NCBI GenBank assembly: GCA_016946835.1
Contig: JACVTC010000040.1
Location: 585,001-649,000, forward strand
Source of the DNA: Neocallimastix lanati (nom. inval.)
Taxonomy: Eukaryota; Neocallimastigomycota; Neocallimastigomycetes; Neocallimastigales; Neocallimastigaceae
Length of the DNA: 64,000 bases
Direction: 5' to 3'
The translations under genes and the position numbers were made by a program. Positions 46,314 through 59,395 of the stretch are shown here, in pieces. The notes under the pieces are model-generated. The model ran no database searches. It saw nothing but the letters and a program-made list of their open reading frames with translations, and was not told the DNA's origin. Positions within the stretch are counted from its first letter, which is position 1, and each line of letters opens with the position of its first letter.

Positions 46314-46475
46314 GATATAATTACCTGTAACCCTAACCATCATATTCCATAAAAACCTCTTGTGAGGAAAACCTGGAAAATAGTTATAGGGTGGGATCGA
46401 ATTTGTAGTCTTTTGTATGCTAGCCCACGTACTAACAAATAGGAGAGAAATCTGATTCAATTTTAAAATATTTAA

Positions 46476-48206
46476 AGAAAAAATTTTTTTTATTATAATT
46501 TCCATTCAATTAATTGATAATATTTATAATTTATTTTGAATAATGTATAATATTATACTTTATTTTAGTCTATTTCATATTTTCTATAATTATTTAGATA
46601 TATATTATTATTAATTTTTATTAAATTTAATTTATTTTATAACCGCTAATAAATAAAATATTTATTAATTTATTTTATTATATATTAAAGTTTATTTTTT
46701 TTTTTACAATTTTTATCATTATTCTTATTATTATATTATTCTAATTATCTAACTATGTAATTATTTATTTAATTTATTTTTATTATTCTTATAAAGAGTA
46801 ATAAATTTATGTAATTATGTCAATTTTATTTAATATATTTTAGGAATTACTGGTACTTAATATTATAAATTAAACGTATTCATAATAATACATTGTGACT
46901 TATATATTAATTATATTTCGATATTTCACATATTCTAATGTTCCCCTTAAACATAGTTATTCAGTATCGAATAAATTTGTTTATAGGTGAATATGTATAT
47001 ATAAAATTATCCTATTATATAATATTAAACTTGATATTATTAAACTATTAGTTATTTCTATTTTAAATTAACTTTCAACTTTACATGAATAAAATAATTT
47101 TTACATATATGAGTTATTTAATTTAATTAAATATTGCTAAAATAATATTGTAAATATATTTGAACTATTAAAATAAATTGTTAATTGTAGGTTTAGGATA
47201 ACTATTAAAAAAAAATGTTAATTTGTATTATTAATATCAGTATCAATATTATATAGTTTTTTTATTATTAATATCAATATCAATATTATATAGTTTTTTT
47301 ATTATTAATATCAATATTATATAATTTTTTTATTATTAATATCAATATCAATATTATACAGTTTTTTTATTATTAATATCAATATCAATATTATATAGTT
47401 TTTTTATTATTAATATCAATATCAATATTATATAGTTTTTTTATTATTAATATCAATATCAATATTATATAGTTTTTTTATTTTATTAAAATTTTAATAT
47501 TAAAATAACACTAAAAATTGATACAAAAGAATAATAATAAAATAATTTTATTTTAACATATTTATTTTTTTTTTATATATATATTTATTAAAAATATTAA
47601 ATTAAATTATTATTTAATATTTTTTGTTTATTTATTTATTTATTTTATTTAATTATATGTTTATTTTTTAAAAAAAAATAAGCCACATTTTGTGATATGA
47701 ACAATTGCTGAATGCACATTTGCGAAATGATACACATTCTATTTTCTTATTTAATTAGCTACTTTGTTATTTAATTATTTAATTAATTTATATTTTTTAA
47801 TTATGGAATAAAGTTATGATTTTATAATTTTAAACTTTTAGTAAATAATTTTTTATACATTAAACATTCATTATACACAATATACCATAAAAAAAATTTT
47901 ATTATACTCAATTTTAAATATTCTATTAATAAAAATTTTATTATACTCAATTTTAAATATTCCATTAAATAAAAAATTAAGACTAATTTTCTTTTTTAAA
48001 AATCAAACAATATATGAATAGTAATATTTAAATTTATAATAAATAATTAAATAATATTGAATAATATTTAATTTTAAAGATATATTTTAATAATAAATAA
48101 TTTTGAAAAATAACACATTAATATATATATAAATTAATATTTAATACAAGACGTAAACATATTTTTAATAAAATTTTATTTATATTTCTTTTTTTGGTTA
48201 ATATTT
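46476..48206. other. A+T-rich region with degenerate MITE ends
   Basis: GCACATTTGCGAAATGATAC near 47.72 kb and AAGCCACATTTTGTG near 47.68 kb resemble a right MITE end; ACATTGTGACTTATATATTA near 46.89 kb may be its diverged left partner. GTTCCCCTTAAACATAG near 46.94 kb looks like a minus-strand polypurine tract. A 39-bp direct duplication lies at 47.89-47.97 kb. No gene is seen. Confidence 0.4.
47222..47480. repeat. 37-bp tandem repeat, about seven units
   Basis: Unit TATATAGTTTTTTTATTATT then AATATCAATATCAATAT. One copy is short by one TATCAA. Non-coding. Confidence 0.9.
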
Positions 48207-48542
48207 TGGGAGTGTTGAATTTCGGAACTTGGCTTATAATTAAAATTTTTAATTCGTAATATAACGCCCCACAATGTTTGTCTTTCTTAAATAATTGTAA
48301 ATAATTTTAAATATATAAATAAAAATAGAATTAAATAAATGGATTGATTTTTTTTTTTTTAATTTTTAAACATCAAAAAAATTTCTCATAAACACATTAT
48401 TTATAATATATAAATTAAATATTATTAAATATTATTATAATTTAACAAAAAATATTAAAATATATCTTTAAAAATAAATATTACTAAATATTTTATTACT
48501 ATTTTAACAAAAAAATATTAACGTTCTGAAATGCATCACACC
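48207..48542. mobile_element. MITE 3, MULE-type (8/9-bp TSD)
   Basis: 336 bp. Inverted ends GTGTTGAATTTCGGAAC and GTGATGCATTTCAGAAC. Flanks TTAATATTT and TTAATATTA agree at eight of nine bases. Confidence 0.8.
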
Positions 48543-48551
48543 TTAATATTA

Positions 48552-50171
48552 TTCTTTTCATTTTATATCTGTATTTTACTTTGATTTTCTTTTATAGTTA
48601 ATTTTTTTTTTTTATTATATTTTATAGTTTTTTTTTTTAACATTAAAGTATTTATTTGAAATTTAAAACTAACAAAAAATATTTAGTATTATATCATAAT
48701 ATTACAGTACTTTTGAAATAATTTATTTTTCAAACAACAAGAACCAAAAATTTTTTTTTTAGTTAATAATTACGCTATAAGTTTTTTTTTATATTCTTTT
48801 AAAGAAATTAAGTCTAGTGCATTTCGCAATCCCAAGTAATTTATAAATTTCTAACCTTTTAAGATTTACTATGCCTAACCATTATTTTATTCAATTAAAT
48901 AAATAATGTACTGTACTACATATGATATGAGTCTATATATATCTTTTTTTTTTAATTTAAATATATAATTTTTATTTAATAATTAATAAAGTTCTATAAT
49001 AATTAATAAATATATTTTTAATATAGATTATTATTAATGTAATTTTTAATTAAACTATTATATTTTATAATTAATTGTCTATATATTTGAGTAATTTAAT
49101 TATTAATTAAAGAATATTTTAGTTAAAATAAGAAAAAAAAAAAAAACAAAAACAATAATTAAAATTAATTTTTCAAAATTTTATTTGTATATTATTTTTT
49201 TTTAATTTATTTGTATTAAATATAGTTTTATCATATAAATAAGAGTATTAATATTATATATAAATATATTTTGTTAGAAATAAAGTTTAATATATGAATA
49301 TTATCCTTGTTATTAAACAAAATTATATAAATTTTATGTATAAATATTATAAATTATTAAGATATCAACTATTATATAAATTGTAATATGGCGCATGTAT
49401 GACGTACATAAAACATTTATGTAATAACACATAAAATAAAATTGTGATATAATTAAAATTTATGTAGTAAAAATATATATAAAAAAATAATTATTAAAAA
49501 AGTAGTTAACTATAATTATAAATAAATAAATAAAAAATATTAATAAAATAATAAATAAAATTTGAAATTACGAAATTTGAAGTGTGAATTCTAATATATT
49601 TGATTAATAAAGTTTTCTTTAAATTATTTTTTTATTATATTTTTTTTTTTTTTTATTAAATTTGCATACTTTATTTTTCAGAAATTAATACATATATTTA
49701 TATTTCTATTTTTTATTTTATATCATTATCTAAAGCTTTCTTAATAATAAAATAAAATACTACTATACTTTTTTATGTTATATTAATTTCATATTATCAT
49801 TATAATTATTATTAATAATATATATTTTTGTATTAATAATAATTTGTTCAAAACAAACGATAATAGCTAAAATGATATTTAATTTTATTTGTTAATTAAT
49901 CAATCCTTAATACAAAGTTAAAGTTAATGATAAGCAATTTATAATTTATATTTAATAAATAATAAAAATTATTAGTTTTTTATTTAATTTATAATATATT
50001 AAAATAATGAGGTAGAATTATTATTGATATGTATTTTATATCATAGAAATAAAATGTTAATATATATGATATATATATTAGTTTCTAGTATAATTTTTAC
50101 CATTTTTCCTATAATATTATTTTATTTTATGTTAATAAGTATTTTAATTTAAAATATATGTTAATAAAATT

Positions 50172-50206
<35 letters not shown>

Positions 50207-51114
50207 CATATTTATTAATAAAATTTTTAAAAGTAATATTAAGGCCTTTCATAAAAAGGGTTGTGTTTATTATTTATATATATATAATTTTTTAATAGTT
50301 GTACTAAATTAATATATATGAATAATAAATGAATAAAGCTATAACTAAGAAGAATAAATATGCTAAATACATAATATAATGAAGATATTTAATCTATTTA
50401 AATTCATATTTAAATTCATATAGAATAGTATATTCAGTTTAAAAGCGAGGTGAAAAAATAAATATTTTTACAACCATAAATAACAATGAAAAATAAATAA
50501 AGTAATAAATTTATAATTGAATTTAATGAAATACACTAATAAATAAATAAATAAAAAATTTCAATATAAAAATCATTAACATTTTGAAAGGAAATTTCAT
50601 TACTGAAAATCTTAAAATTACTTTTAAATTATAGAATAACAAATTAATATTGGAAATAAAAATAATAAAAATATTTTTATTTTCAAATTTTATTTAATTT
50701 TCATTAGAAAAATAAATATATTATAATTTTTTAATTATTTATTTTTCTTTTCTTTTCTTTTGTATTATCATATAATATTTAATATTAATAATTAAAAAAG
50801 AAATATTTAAAATAAAATATAATTAAAAATTTGATAATAGAATTTTAAAAATTATAAACTTCAAAAAGAATATCTTAATTTAAATAATTTGATATAAAAA
50901 AATTTAATAATATTTAATAAATAGAAAAAAAATAAAAAAAATTGAATAAATACAAAAAAAAATATATAAATAAACGTATAAATAATATTATATATATATA
51001 TTTATATTATATACATATCGAAAATAAGTATTAAAAAAACAACAAAAAAAAAAAAATTAGGAAGATATAAAAAAAAAATAAGTAATAATTTTTAATATAT
51101 AAAGATATCAAACA
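48552..51114. other. Long gene-free A+T-rich region
   Basis: Only a single MITE-like end (CTAGTGCATTTCGCAATCCC near 48.82 kb), homopolymer runs (T run at 50171-50203) and the upstream region of the Tea4-like gene. No coding or RNA gene is recognised. Confidence 0.6.
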
Positions 51115-53673
51115 ATGCAATTTTTTTCATTAGAAAGATATAGAAGTCGTTATCATCAAGATGAACCACAAAATCCAATATATGAAAATATAGGTCAACA
51201 TGAACCTGCTCAGTATATGAATGGTAGAAGTGATATGTATATTGAAGAGGCCGAGGATTATGATGATGATTATAGTGATGATGATGATTATGATTTAGAT
51301 TCTCCAGTATCAGATTTAGATATTGATATTAGTGAAATTGATTTTTCAAAAGTATACGCATATCATACATTTATAGCAAATGTTGAAGGACAAATTTGTG
51401 TACAGAAAGATGATGTTTTAGATTTACTTGATGATACCCATGATTATTGGTGGCTTGTAAGATGTATTAGTACAAATGAGGTATATTATATATATATATA
51501 ATTATAATATATAATTATATATTAGATATTCTAATTTTTTTTTTTTATATACATATACACGTATATTTATATTTATAGATAGGCTACCTACCAGCAGATA
51601 ATATTGAGGTAATAATATTTTATATATAAATTTTTTTTTAAATAATTTTATATTAATAAAAAAGCATATATTATATATATATTATAGCTTCCATTTGAAA
51701 GAGTTGCAAGAGCAAATCGATTTAAAAATGTTCAGGTATGATAGTAATTTAATTATTATATAATAAAATTTTATTATTTAAAATTTTAATAAATTACTAT
51801 ATTTACTGTATAAACAAATATTTATTTTTTTTAAAAAATAAAAAAAAAAAAATTTATATTTTAATACGAAAGGTAGCAGCGGTTACACCACAAGATACAT
51901 TACATAAATATAAAGAGAAAACACAGAAAATTAAATTTTCAAATAGTCCACCTATAATTCATATGGTTGAAAATAGAGAAGATATAGAAGAATATGATGA
52001 ATATGGCTCTGAGGAAGAATATTATTATGAAGAGGAAGAAGAAAATATGAATCCATATATTAATAATATGTATAATAATGGAATGAATATGAATGATTTT
52101 AATAGCTTTAATAATGGAGTAAATAATTTTAACAATAGTAATGCTATATATCTTAATGGATCATTTGGAGGCAATAATATAATACTTTCAACTGAACCAT
52201 TTAATCATTCACTATCATTATATGATCATGAAGAAAAAAAATATTTAAAGAAAGGTGGATTCTTATCAGTAAGTTTTTTTTATTTTTATATATATATTTG
52301 TGATTATAATTATTTCCATTTTTATTTATATATTTATTTATTTTTTATTTTTATTTTATTTTATTTGAATTTCTTAATATATACAGTAAATTAAATATTA
52401 TTTCTAATTAATACATAATTTTGTTTTTGTTATTATTATTATGTTAATTGAATAGAAATTATTAAAGAAAAGTAAGAAAAAGAAGAATAAGGATAAATTA
52501 ATGTTGAATACTATGTCGTCAAGTTATAATTCCGATTATACAATGAATCTTGGTATTAATAATTATAATACAATGAATATGAACAATATGAACAGCTTAA
52601 GTCGATTAAATGGAGGAATGAATAATATAAATGATAATAATAATATGAATAGCTTAAATCGAATGAACGGAGGAATAAATAGTATAAACGGAATGAATAA
52701 TATGAATAGCTTAAATCGAATGAACGGAGGAATAAATAGTATAAACGGAATGAATAATATGAATAGTTTTAGTCAAATGAATGGAGGAATGAATTATATG
52801 AACGGAATAAACAATATGAATGGTATAAATAATATAAATGGCATAGATGGAGGAATGAATAAAATGAGAATAGGTATGGAAATAGGTATGAATAAGAATG
52901 AATTTAATAATTATAGTCCATTGATGAATAATTCAAAAGTTCCAAACATAGCTACATTACAGTCATATCCTTCTAGAAATGAACAATCACCATTTCTTCA
53001 AAATTATCCGTCACCTGCATTAAGTAGTAATATTACAAGTACCTCTGAATTTAAGAGTCAATTTGAAAATATGGTTAATCATTATGAATCACCTCAGGTT
53101 AATAGAAGTACTAATAATGACGCTGATGATCATCAGAGAATATTTAATAATGAAATCCAGTATAATTTTAATAATACTAAGAGAAATGAATTTAATGAAT
53201 TATACAATCCTGTAGATAATGAAAGGAATGTTTTTAATAATTTAGAATATCCAGAAATAGAATTGAATGAAGAAGAAAAAGAAAATATTAAAAAAGTAAG
53301 TAAGGAAAATAGTGAAGAGGAAGAAAGTGAACATTTAGATGATGATTATGAATTCGAGGGAAGTAGAAGAAGAAGTAGAGATAGAGATAAAGATAATGAT
53401 AAAGAAAGTGAAGATAGATATAATAATAGTTCATATTCTCAACGAAAATCACATAAATATGAAAAACGCAATCATCAAAATCAATCAGAAAAAGATAAAG
53501 ATAAAGATAAATTAGAAGAATTAAAACCAAGAACTTCATCAATTTATTCAGTTAAAGCATCAACATCATTTTTAGAAAAAGAAAGAAATAGAAGAAAGAG
53601 TGAAAAACCTCAAAGTTCTAAAATTGTATCGCCACTTTCAGAGAAACATATTAGTGTTCTTAATCCAAGTGTA

Positions 53674-53707
<34 letters not shown>

Positions 53708-54870
53708 TTTTTTTTCTTTTATAGTAATTTAAAAATTAGATATATATTAAAATATTAATTTTACTTTATATTATATATATATTTTTTTCATAAAATTAAT
53801 TTTTATTTAATTTTATTTTATATTATTTTTTAATATTATTAATATTAATATTTAATATGTATTTTTTTTTTTTTCTCTTTTCTTTTAGTCTTCTTCAATT
53901 AATATCATTAAGGTATTTACAGGTAATTTTGATGTTGAACATACACCATATAAAAGCGTGTCAGTTAATTCAAATACAACTGTTAAGGAAATGATTAAAT
54001 CAGCATTATATCGTTTTAAATTACCAAGAGATAGTTATCATGATTATTATATGAGCGTTATTCATTTTGATTCAAAAGAAAAAACTTTAAATCCAAATGA
54101 TGAAGTATATAAGATACTTGATCATATAAAAAGTAAAAAACTTCCAGGGGCAACAAAACGCTTATCACAAAGTGTTAGTATTTTATCAGAGGAAGATAAT
54201 AGTGGAAAAACTGAACATAGATTAAGTAAAAATATATTAAATGATAGAAATATTAAATTTATATTAAATATAAAGAATGAAAACTCTAGTCATTGCAGAT
54301 TAGTTAGAGTATTTATTGACCAAAAAGATGAATTTGGTAAAAAAATGTTTAAAACTGTTGGTGTAACGTCGAAAGAAACAGCTGAAAATGTTATTGAATA
54401 TGCTTTAAAGAAGTTTAGTATTTTGCATGGTAAATCTATTGATGATTTTGTATTACATGCGTATACTCGTAAAAAATTAATTCCTATAAGAAATTCCTAC
54501 ATCATTTTCTATTTGATTAAACAAGAAATAGAAAAAGGTTCAAGAAAAGTTGATTTTGTTTTGAAAGTAAAAACAGATCGTGATCGTGAAAGAGAAAATA
54601 GAAAAAGTATGAGAAAATCAAAAGTAATAAAAACGGAAAAAAATTCAGAAGGTAAAGATAAAAATAAGGATAAGAAAGAAAGAGTAAAATCAACATATAC
54701 AACATATGATGATAAATTTGATCCTAATGAAACAGTAATGATTCCGAAATTATCTAATAAACCATTAAAATCAATGGATAAGAGTTATTCAGAATATAGT
54801 CAAATGTCTATTGATGTAAGTATATAATATATTATACTATATGTACATAATATTATTATTTTAAATATTA

Positions 54871-54909
<39 letters not shown>

Positions 54910-57900
54910 GATATTACGTATGTAATATATATTATTTATTTATTTATTTATTTTAATTAATTTAAAATTTTAATTTTAATCAATGAATTTCAATAATTTT
55001 AATATTTTAATAAATAAAGATAAAGGAGGAAGAAAAAGAAAAAAATAATAAAGATTTAACAGAATTGTTAAGCGCATTAAAATTAAGAGAAAAAACTAAT
55101 GATGATGGTAAATATTCACCACCTATTAGAAATAGAAGTAATAGTAATAATAGTTTTTTAACGAAGTTAAATAGTGGTAAATTCGGATCACCAAATTTGA
55201 ATAGCCCTTCAATGAAATTTAGTTCATTAGATAAAACTGGAAGTCAAGATAAATTTATAAATGTTCCTTCAGTGTTAGAAAAACTTAATTCAAGATCAGG
55301 TAATGCGTTGTCACCTAAATTAGATGATAAAAATTCAACTAAATTAGCAAAACAGAGATTAAAACCTATTACTAAACCATCTCATAGACGAGAGAGAAAA
55401 AATTCAGAATCCTCAATTCTTTCTTCATCTTCTAAGTTTTCTAATAGTGAAAATTCAAGTAATAAAGAAATTGGTAAATCTAGATCAAATCTAGAAGAAT
55501 TATTAGCTAAATCAGATGAAATCATAAAATCTATGGATGAAAGTCATAGACATAAGAACAATAATGAAAAGTCTTTGGATAATATAAGTGAAGAAGAAAT
55601 GTCTGATGAAGAAATAATAATTCAAGCACCTCCAGAAATGCCTCAAAAGAGACTTGTACGTAGAGGATCAACAGCATCTACATCATCTCAAATAAATTTT
55701 GATGAAATGCTTTTTAATTTAGAGGAAATGAGCATTACACTTCCGGAGAAAAATAATAATGATATTAATAATAAAGATAACAATGATGGAAAATTAATAA
55801 ATAAATTTAAAGATACAAATGAAAAAGATCAAAATGTTGAAAAAAAAAATGAAAATGATAATGATGAAAGAAAAGTACATGGAAATAAAATTGAAGAAAG
55901 TAAAACAGAAGAAAATAAGATAGAGGAAAATAAAACAGAAGAAAATAAAACAGAAGAAAATAAAACAGAAGAAAATAAAGAAGAAGAAAACAATGCTGGA
56001 TTTGGTTTTAAAGGAATTATTACAAATTTTTTAAAAAATAATTCTATTTCTAAATCAGATAATGAAACTAGTGATCTTTCTGAGAAAGAAGATAATAAAG
56101 ATGAATCAGTTGAAGAAAAACCTCAAGAAAATGGTGGTAGTATTTTTGATAAATTTAGGATAACTACCCGTTCTTCATCTAATAAATCTCCAAAAATTTC
56201 TGCTGATAAAGGCAATAATGGAAGTATTTTTGATAAATTTAAGATACCAAGTCGTTCTAGTTCTTCCAATTCTAATAAAATTCCATTTTCTCCTAATTTA
56301 AGATACTTTAATAAGAAAAATGATAGTAATTCTTCTCCAACCCAAAGTGAGGATAATAAAGCGTATCCTCTTATTAAATCAGATCAAAGAAATGAAAATA
56401 TTACTAATAAAGAAAGAGAAAAGGATAAAGAAAGCGAAATACAATTAATAAATTCAGAAAAAGCTAAAGTAAACTTGATTAATACTTTGAAAGAACAGAA
56501 ATCAAATGATATTTCCTCAACACTTTCTAAAGATAAAGATAATAATGAGGAAAATGATGTAAAAATAGATGAAAAAAATAAAAATGAGAATAGTTATAAT
56601 GAAAAGAAAGAAAAAGATGAAGTAGAAAAGGGTAATGACAATAATAATAAAGAAGAAGAAAAGGAAAAAGATTTAGAAAGGCCTAAAAAATATAAATCAA
56701 TATTAAAAGCACCTAAGGAGTATCCAATGCCAGAAGAGTTAAGAAAACTGGAAGATTTACGTCTTGAAGAAGCTAAAAGAGATTCTTCTATAAGACATTC
56801 TAGAAGGTTAGTTGAGAAAGAAAGAAGAAAATCTAGATCTAGAGAACGTCTTCATGATAATGAAAAAGAAAAAGAAAAAGATAATAATAGTGAGAAAAAA
56901 GAAAATAAAGAAGATGTTGATAAAAGTCGACTTCATAGTATGCTATCGAAATCACGCCATTCTTCACGTTCAGCTAGTCGTCATCATGAATCATCAAGAA
57001 ATCATGGGGAAGGTAAAAAAGATTATGAGGATGGTATTCAGGATAGTGAAGAAAGAAGAAGAAGACATACTTCAAGACATACTTCTAGAAGAAATCATGT
57101 TTCAAGACGATTACCACCAGAAACTGAAGAGGAAAGAGCTAGAAGACATGCTTCACGCCATTTAGAAACTGAAGAAGAAAGAGCAAGAAGACATTCTAGA
57201 AGACATATTTCAAGAAAATTAGATGTAGAAGAACGTCGTAGAAGAGAACGTCGTCAACGTGATAAAGAATATGAAGGTGAAGGTGAAGATGGAGATAAAA
57301 ATAAAAATAAAGATAATGTTAATAATGATGAGCATGAAAAATTTATTAAAGATGGTCGTTCTAGAAGAATGTCAGAAAGACGTCATCATAGACACAGACA
57401 TCGTTCTACTTCTGACTCTCATAGTAAAATCAATATTAGTGGTGATATTTTACCAGAAGATATAAATAATCAAAAAAAAGAAGGTATAACTGTTTCAACT
57501 TTGGATCCAGATAAATTAGAAGGTCAAGAAATCAAAAAGGTTGATATTGCTGATATTAGTGATCTTAAGGATGATCAACCTCATTCAGCCGCAATAGTGG
57601 ACTCAGAAGATATTGTTATTCCAGATCGTGCTCTTCATATGGAAGAAAAATTATATACTAGGGGTCGTTTTAATTCAGAGGCTTCAAATACTTCTTTAAG
57701 TAGTATTGGTTCAGAGTCAGGTATAATTTCTCAACAAAGTACAGATAGTAATGGAAATCATCATCATCATCATCATCGTAGTAGAACTCATTCACATTCT
57801 AAAGGTAATTCTTTAAGAGATAGTTCTAGTTTACGTGATAGACGTTCTTCGGTTAGTTCAGATAGCAAAAAGAGAAATATTAGAAATTCTTCGTCACATC

Positions 57901-59308
57901 ATCGTTCCGTTCGTCCTGATGGTTCTCATAGAACACCTAATAGCCCATTAGTAACTGAACAAGATAGAGAAAATCGTTATGAACATGGACACCGTAATTC
58001 AAGTAATATTTCTACTGCTATTTCAAGTCTTAGAATAAGAACAGATATTAAAAGTGATAGTGAAAACAAACCTGAAATATTTTCATCACTGAAGAAAAGT
58101 CATAGAATTTCTTCTATGGCAAGACCACCTCGTATTGCTACTCGTACAAGTCTTAGAATTGAAATACCTAATCCTCGAGATTCAATGAATAGAAAATCAT
58201 CTGCTTCTTCTGATATATCTATTAATGCTTTAATGGATGAAATGCGACAAATGATGACGGGAACTCCATCTCGTGAACCGAAGTCACCGTTTATTAGAGA
58301 ATTAAATAAATTAGATTCATTACAAAAGAGTAATGAAGAAGGTTTAACACCTTTAATTATTGAAAATGATATTGATCGTCAAGGTTCTGAAACCTATAGA
58401 GATCATATTATGCATAAATTTAATCGTATGAGGAATTCTCGTAATAGTCATTCATTATTAGGTCGCAATTCAGTAACTTCTATAAATTCTATGGATTTGT
58501 GGAAAAAAGGAGAAGAGAGACAATTCCATTTCTTAGATACATCATCTCAAATAAGTAATGAAAATTCTCTTTGTAGAAATATTGAAAATTTGAAACTTGA
58601 ATTAGAAGAATTAACAACTGATAAGGAAAAAAGAAGAAGTAAACTTTCTTTAAGTACTAATAGAAGTAGTCATACAAGTATAGCAAGAAATTCTAAATTT
58701 GATGATACCTACTTAAAATCATTATTAGAAAAACTGTCTGATACCAAGACTTCTAAACGCTATTCTCAACGTAGTAGTCGTATTATGAATGATATAGCTA
58801 GTAGAAAATCAATAAATATCGATGAAATCAAAAAAGAAGTCAACGAAGAAATTAATAAAGAAGAAGTTAATAAAAAAGTCAATAAAGATGAAGCTTTACC
58901 AATATCTAAAGAAGAAGAAAAAGTTAAAAATAAACCAGAAATTCAAGATGCTAACGATGAAGAAAATAATAAATTATTATCAAGCTTACAAGAATGTGAG
59001 GAAAAGTTTGATTCATTAAATAAGGTACAAAATAATTATAATATATATAATTTTTTTTTTATAATTTTTTTTTCTTTAATAGTTAACTTTAAAAAAAAAA
59101 ATTAAAATAAACTTTGAAAAATTTTATATTAATTATTTTTTTTTTTTTTAATTTTTTTATTTTTATTTTTATTTTTATTTTTATTTTTATTTTTTTTTTT
59201 TTTATTTAATTTTATTTTATTTTTTTTTTACAAAAATATTATTTATAGGATCTTAATACTATCTTATTTAGCTCAATAAAATTATTTGATAATATATTAT
59301 CATCCTAA
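51115..59308 (+). CDS. TEA4: Tea4/Bud14-like cell-polarity scaffold with SH3 and RA domains
   Basis: Eight exons (51115-51480, 51579-51608, 51688-51735, 51873-52268, 52456-53670, 53889-54815, 55026-59024, 59249-59308) sum to 7,041 nt (2,346 aa). SH3 domain ~79-140: VYAYHTFIANVEG, DDTHDYWWLVRC, IGYLPADNIELPFERVARAN. A PP1-docking-like KIKF follows at ~167-170, then acidic EYDEYGSEEEYYYEEE and the basic GGFLSKLLKKSKKKKNK, the order I know from Tea4/Bud14/TeaC proteins. An Asn/Met/Gly-rich repeat (~420-500) follows. A Ras-association fold is likely at ~690-775 (IKVFTGNFDVEHTPYKSVSV, YHDYYMSVIHF) with a second related segment at ~800-890. The ~1,300-residue rest is disordered: TEENK repeats, RRHTSRH and His runs, a late coiled-coil-like LELEELTTDKEKRR. 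Family members mark cell ends for formins and PP1. Every intron is phase 0. Length is well above relatives. Confidence 0.85.
52575..52860 (+). repeat. Coding Asn-Met-Gly repeat in Tea4-like gene
   Basis: Tandem copies of MNSLNRMNGGINSINGMNN with variants, about 60 bp per unit; two copies are virtually identical, implying recent duplication. Confidence 0.85.
55885..55990 (+). repeat. Coding TEENK pentapeptide repeat in Tea4-like gene
   Basis: 15-bp unit ACAGAAGAAAATAAA repeated about seven times with slight variants (IEESK, EEENN). Confidence 0.85.
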
Positions 59309-59395
59309 CACCATTAAAAATTTTTAATATAAAATTAATAATTTTATATTTTTTTTTTTTTAATTAATAGAGTATATATATATATATATATTTAT

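Larger units (their letters stand above)
45201..46475 (-). mobile_element. Retroelement fossil (unidentified ORF, A-rich 3' end) carrying two MITEs
   Basis: The minus strand, with both MITEs removed, reads as relatively G+C-rich coding-like DNA: STWASIQKTTNSIPPYNYFP, GFPHKRFLWNMMVRVTGNY, IWVHDSICPCRCIL, SEVDTFAKRACTNLYGLG, ELTLQREVRNLRSTPRK, ending CACACCGGAAATAAAAAAAA at 45.2 kb. The 3' end is homologous to the short insertion at 17.2-17.4 kb. It contains a 12-C run (45229-45241). No domain is recognised with certainty; a LINE is the best guess from the tail. Confidence 0.55.

Noticed and set aside
53671-53888. Tea4-like gene ending after exon 5 (…LNPSVYIYIYIFFF)
   Set aside because: The tail is intron read-through; the donor GTATAT and acceptor TTTTAG join in frame to the RA domain exon.
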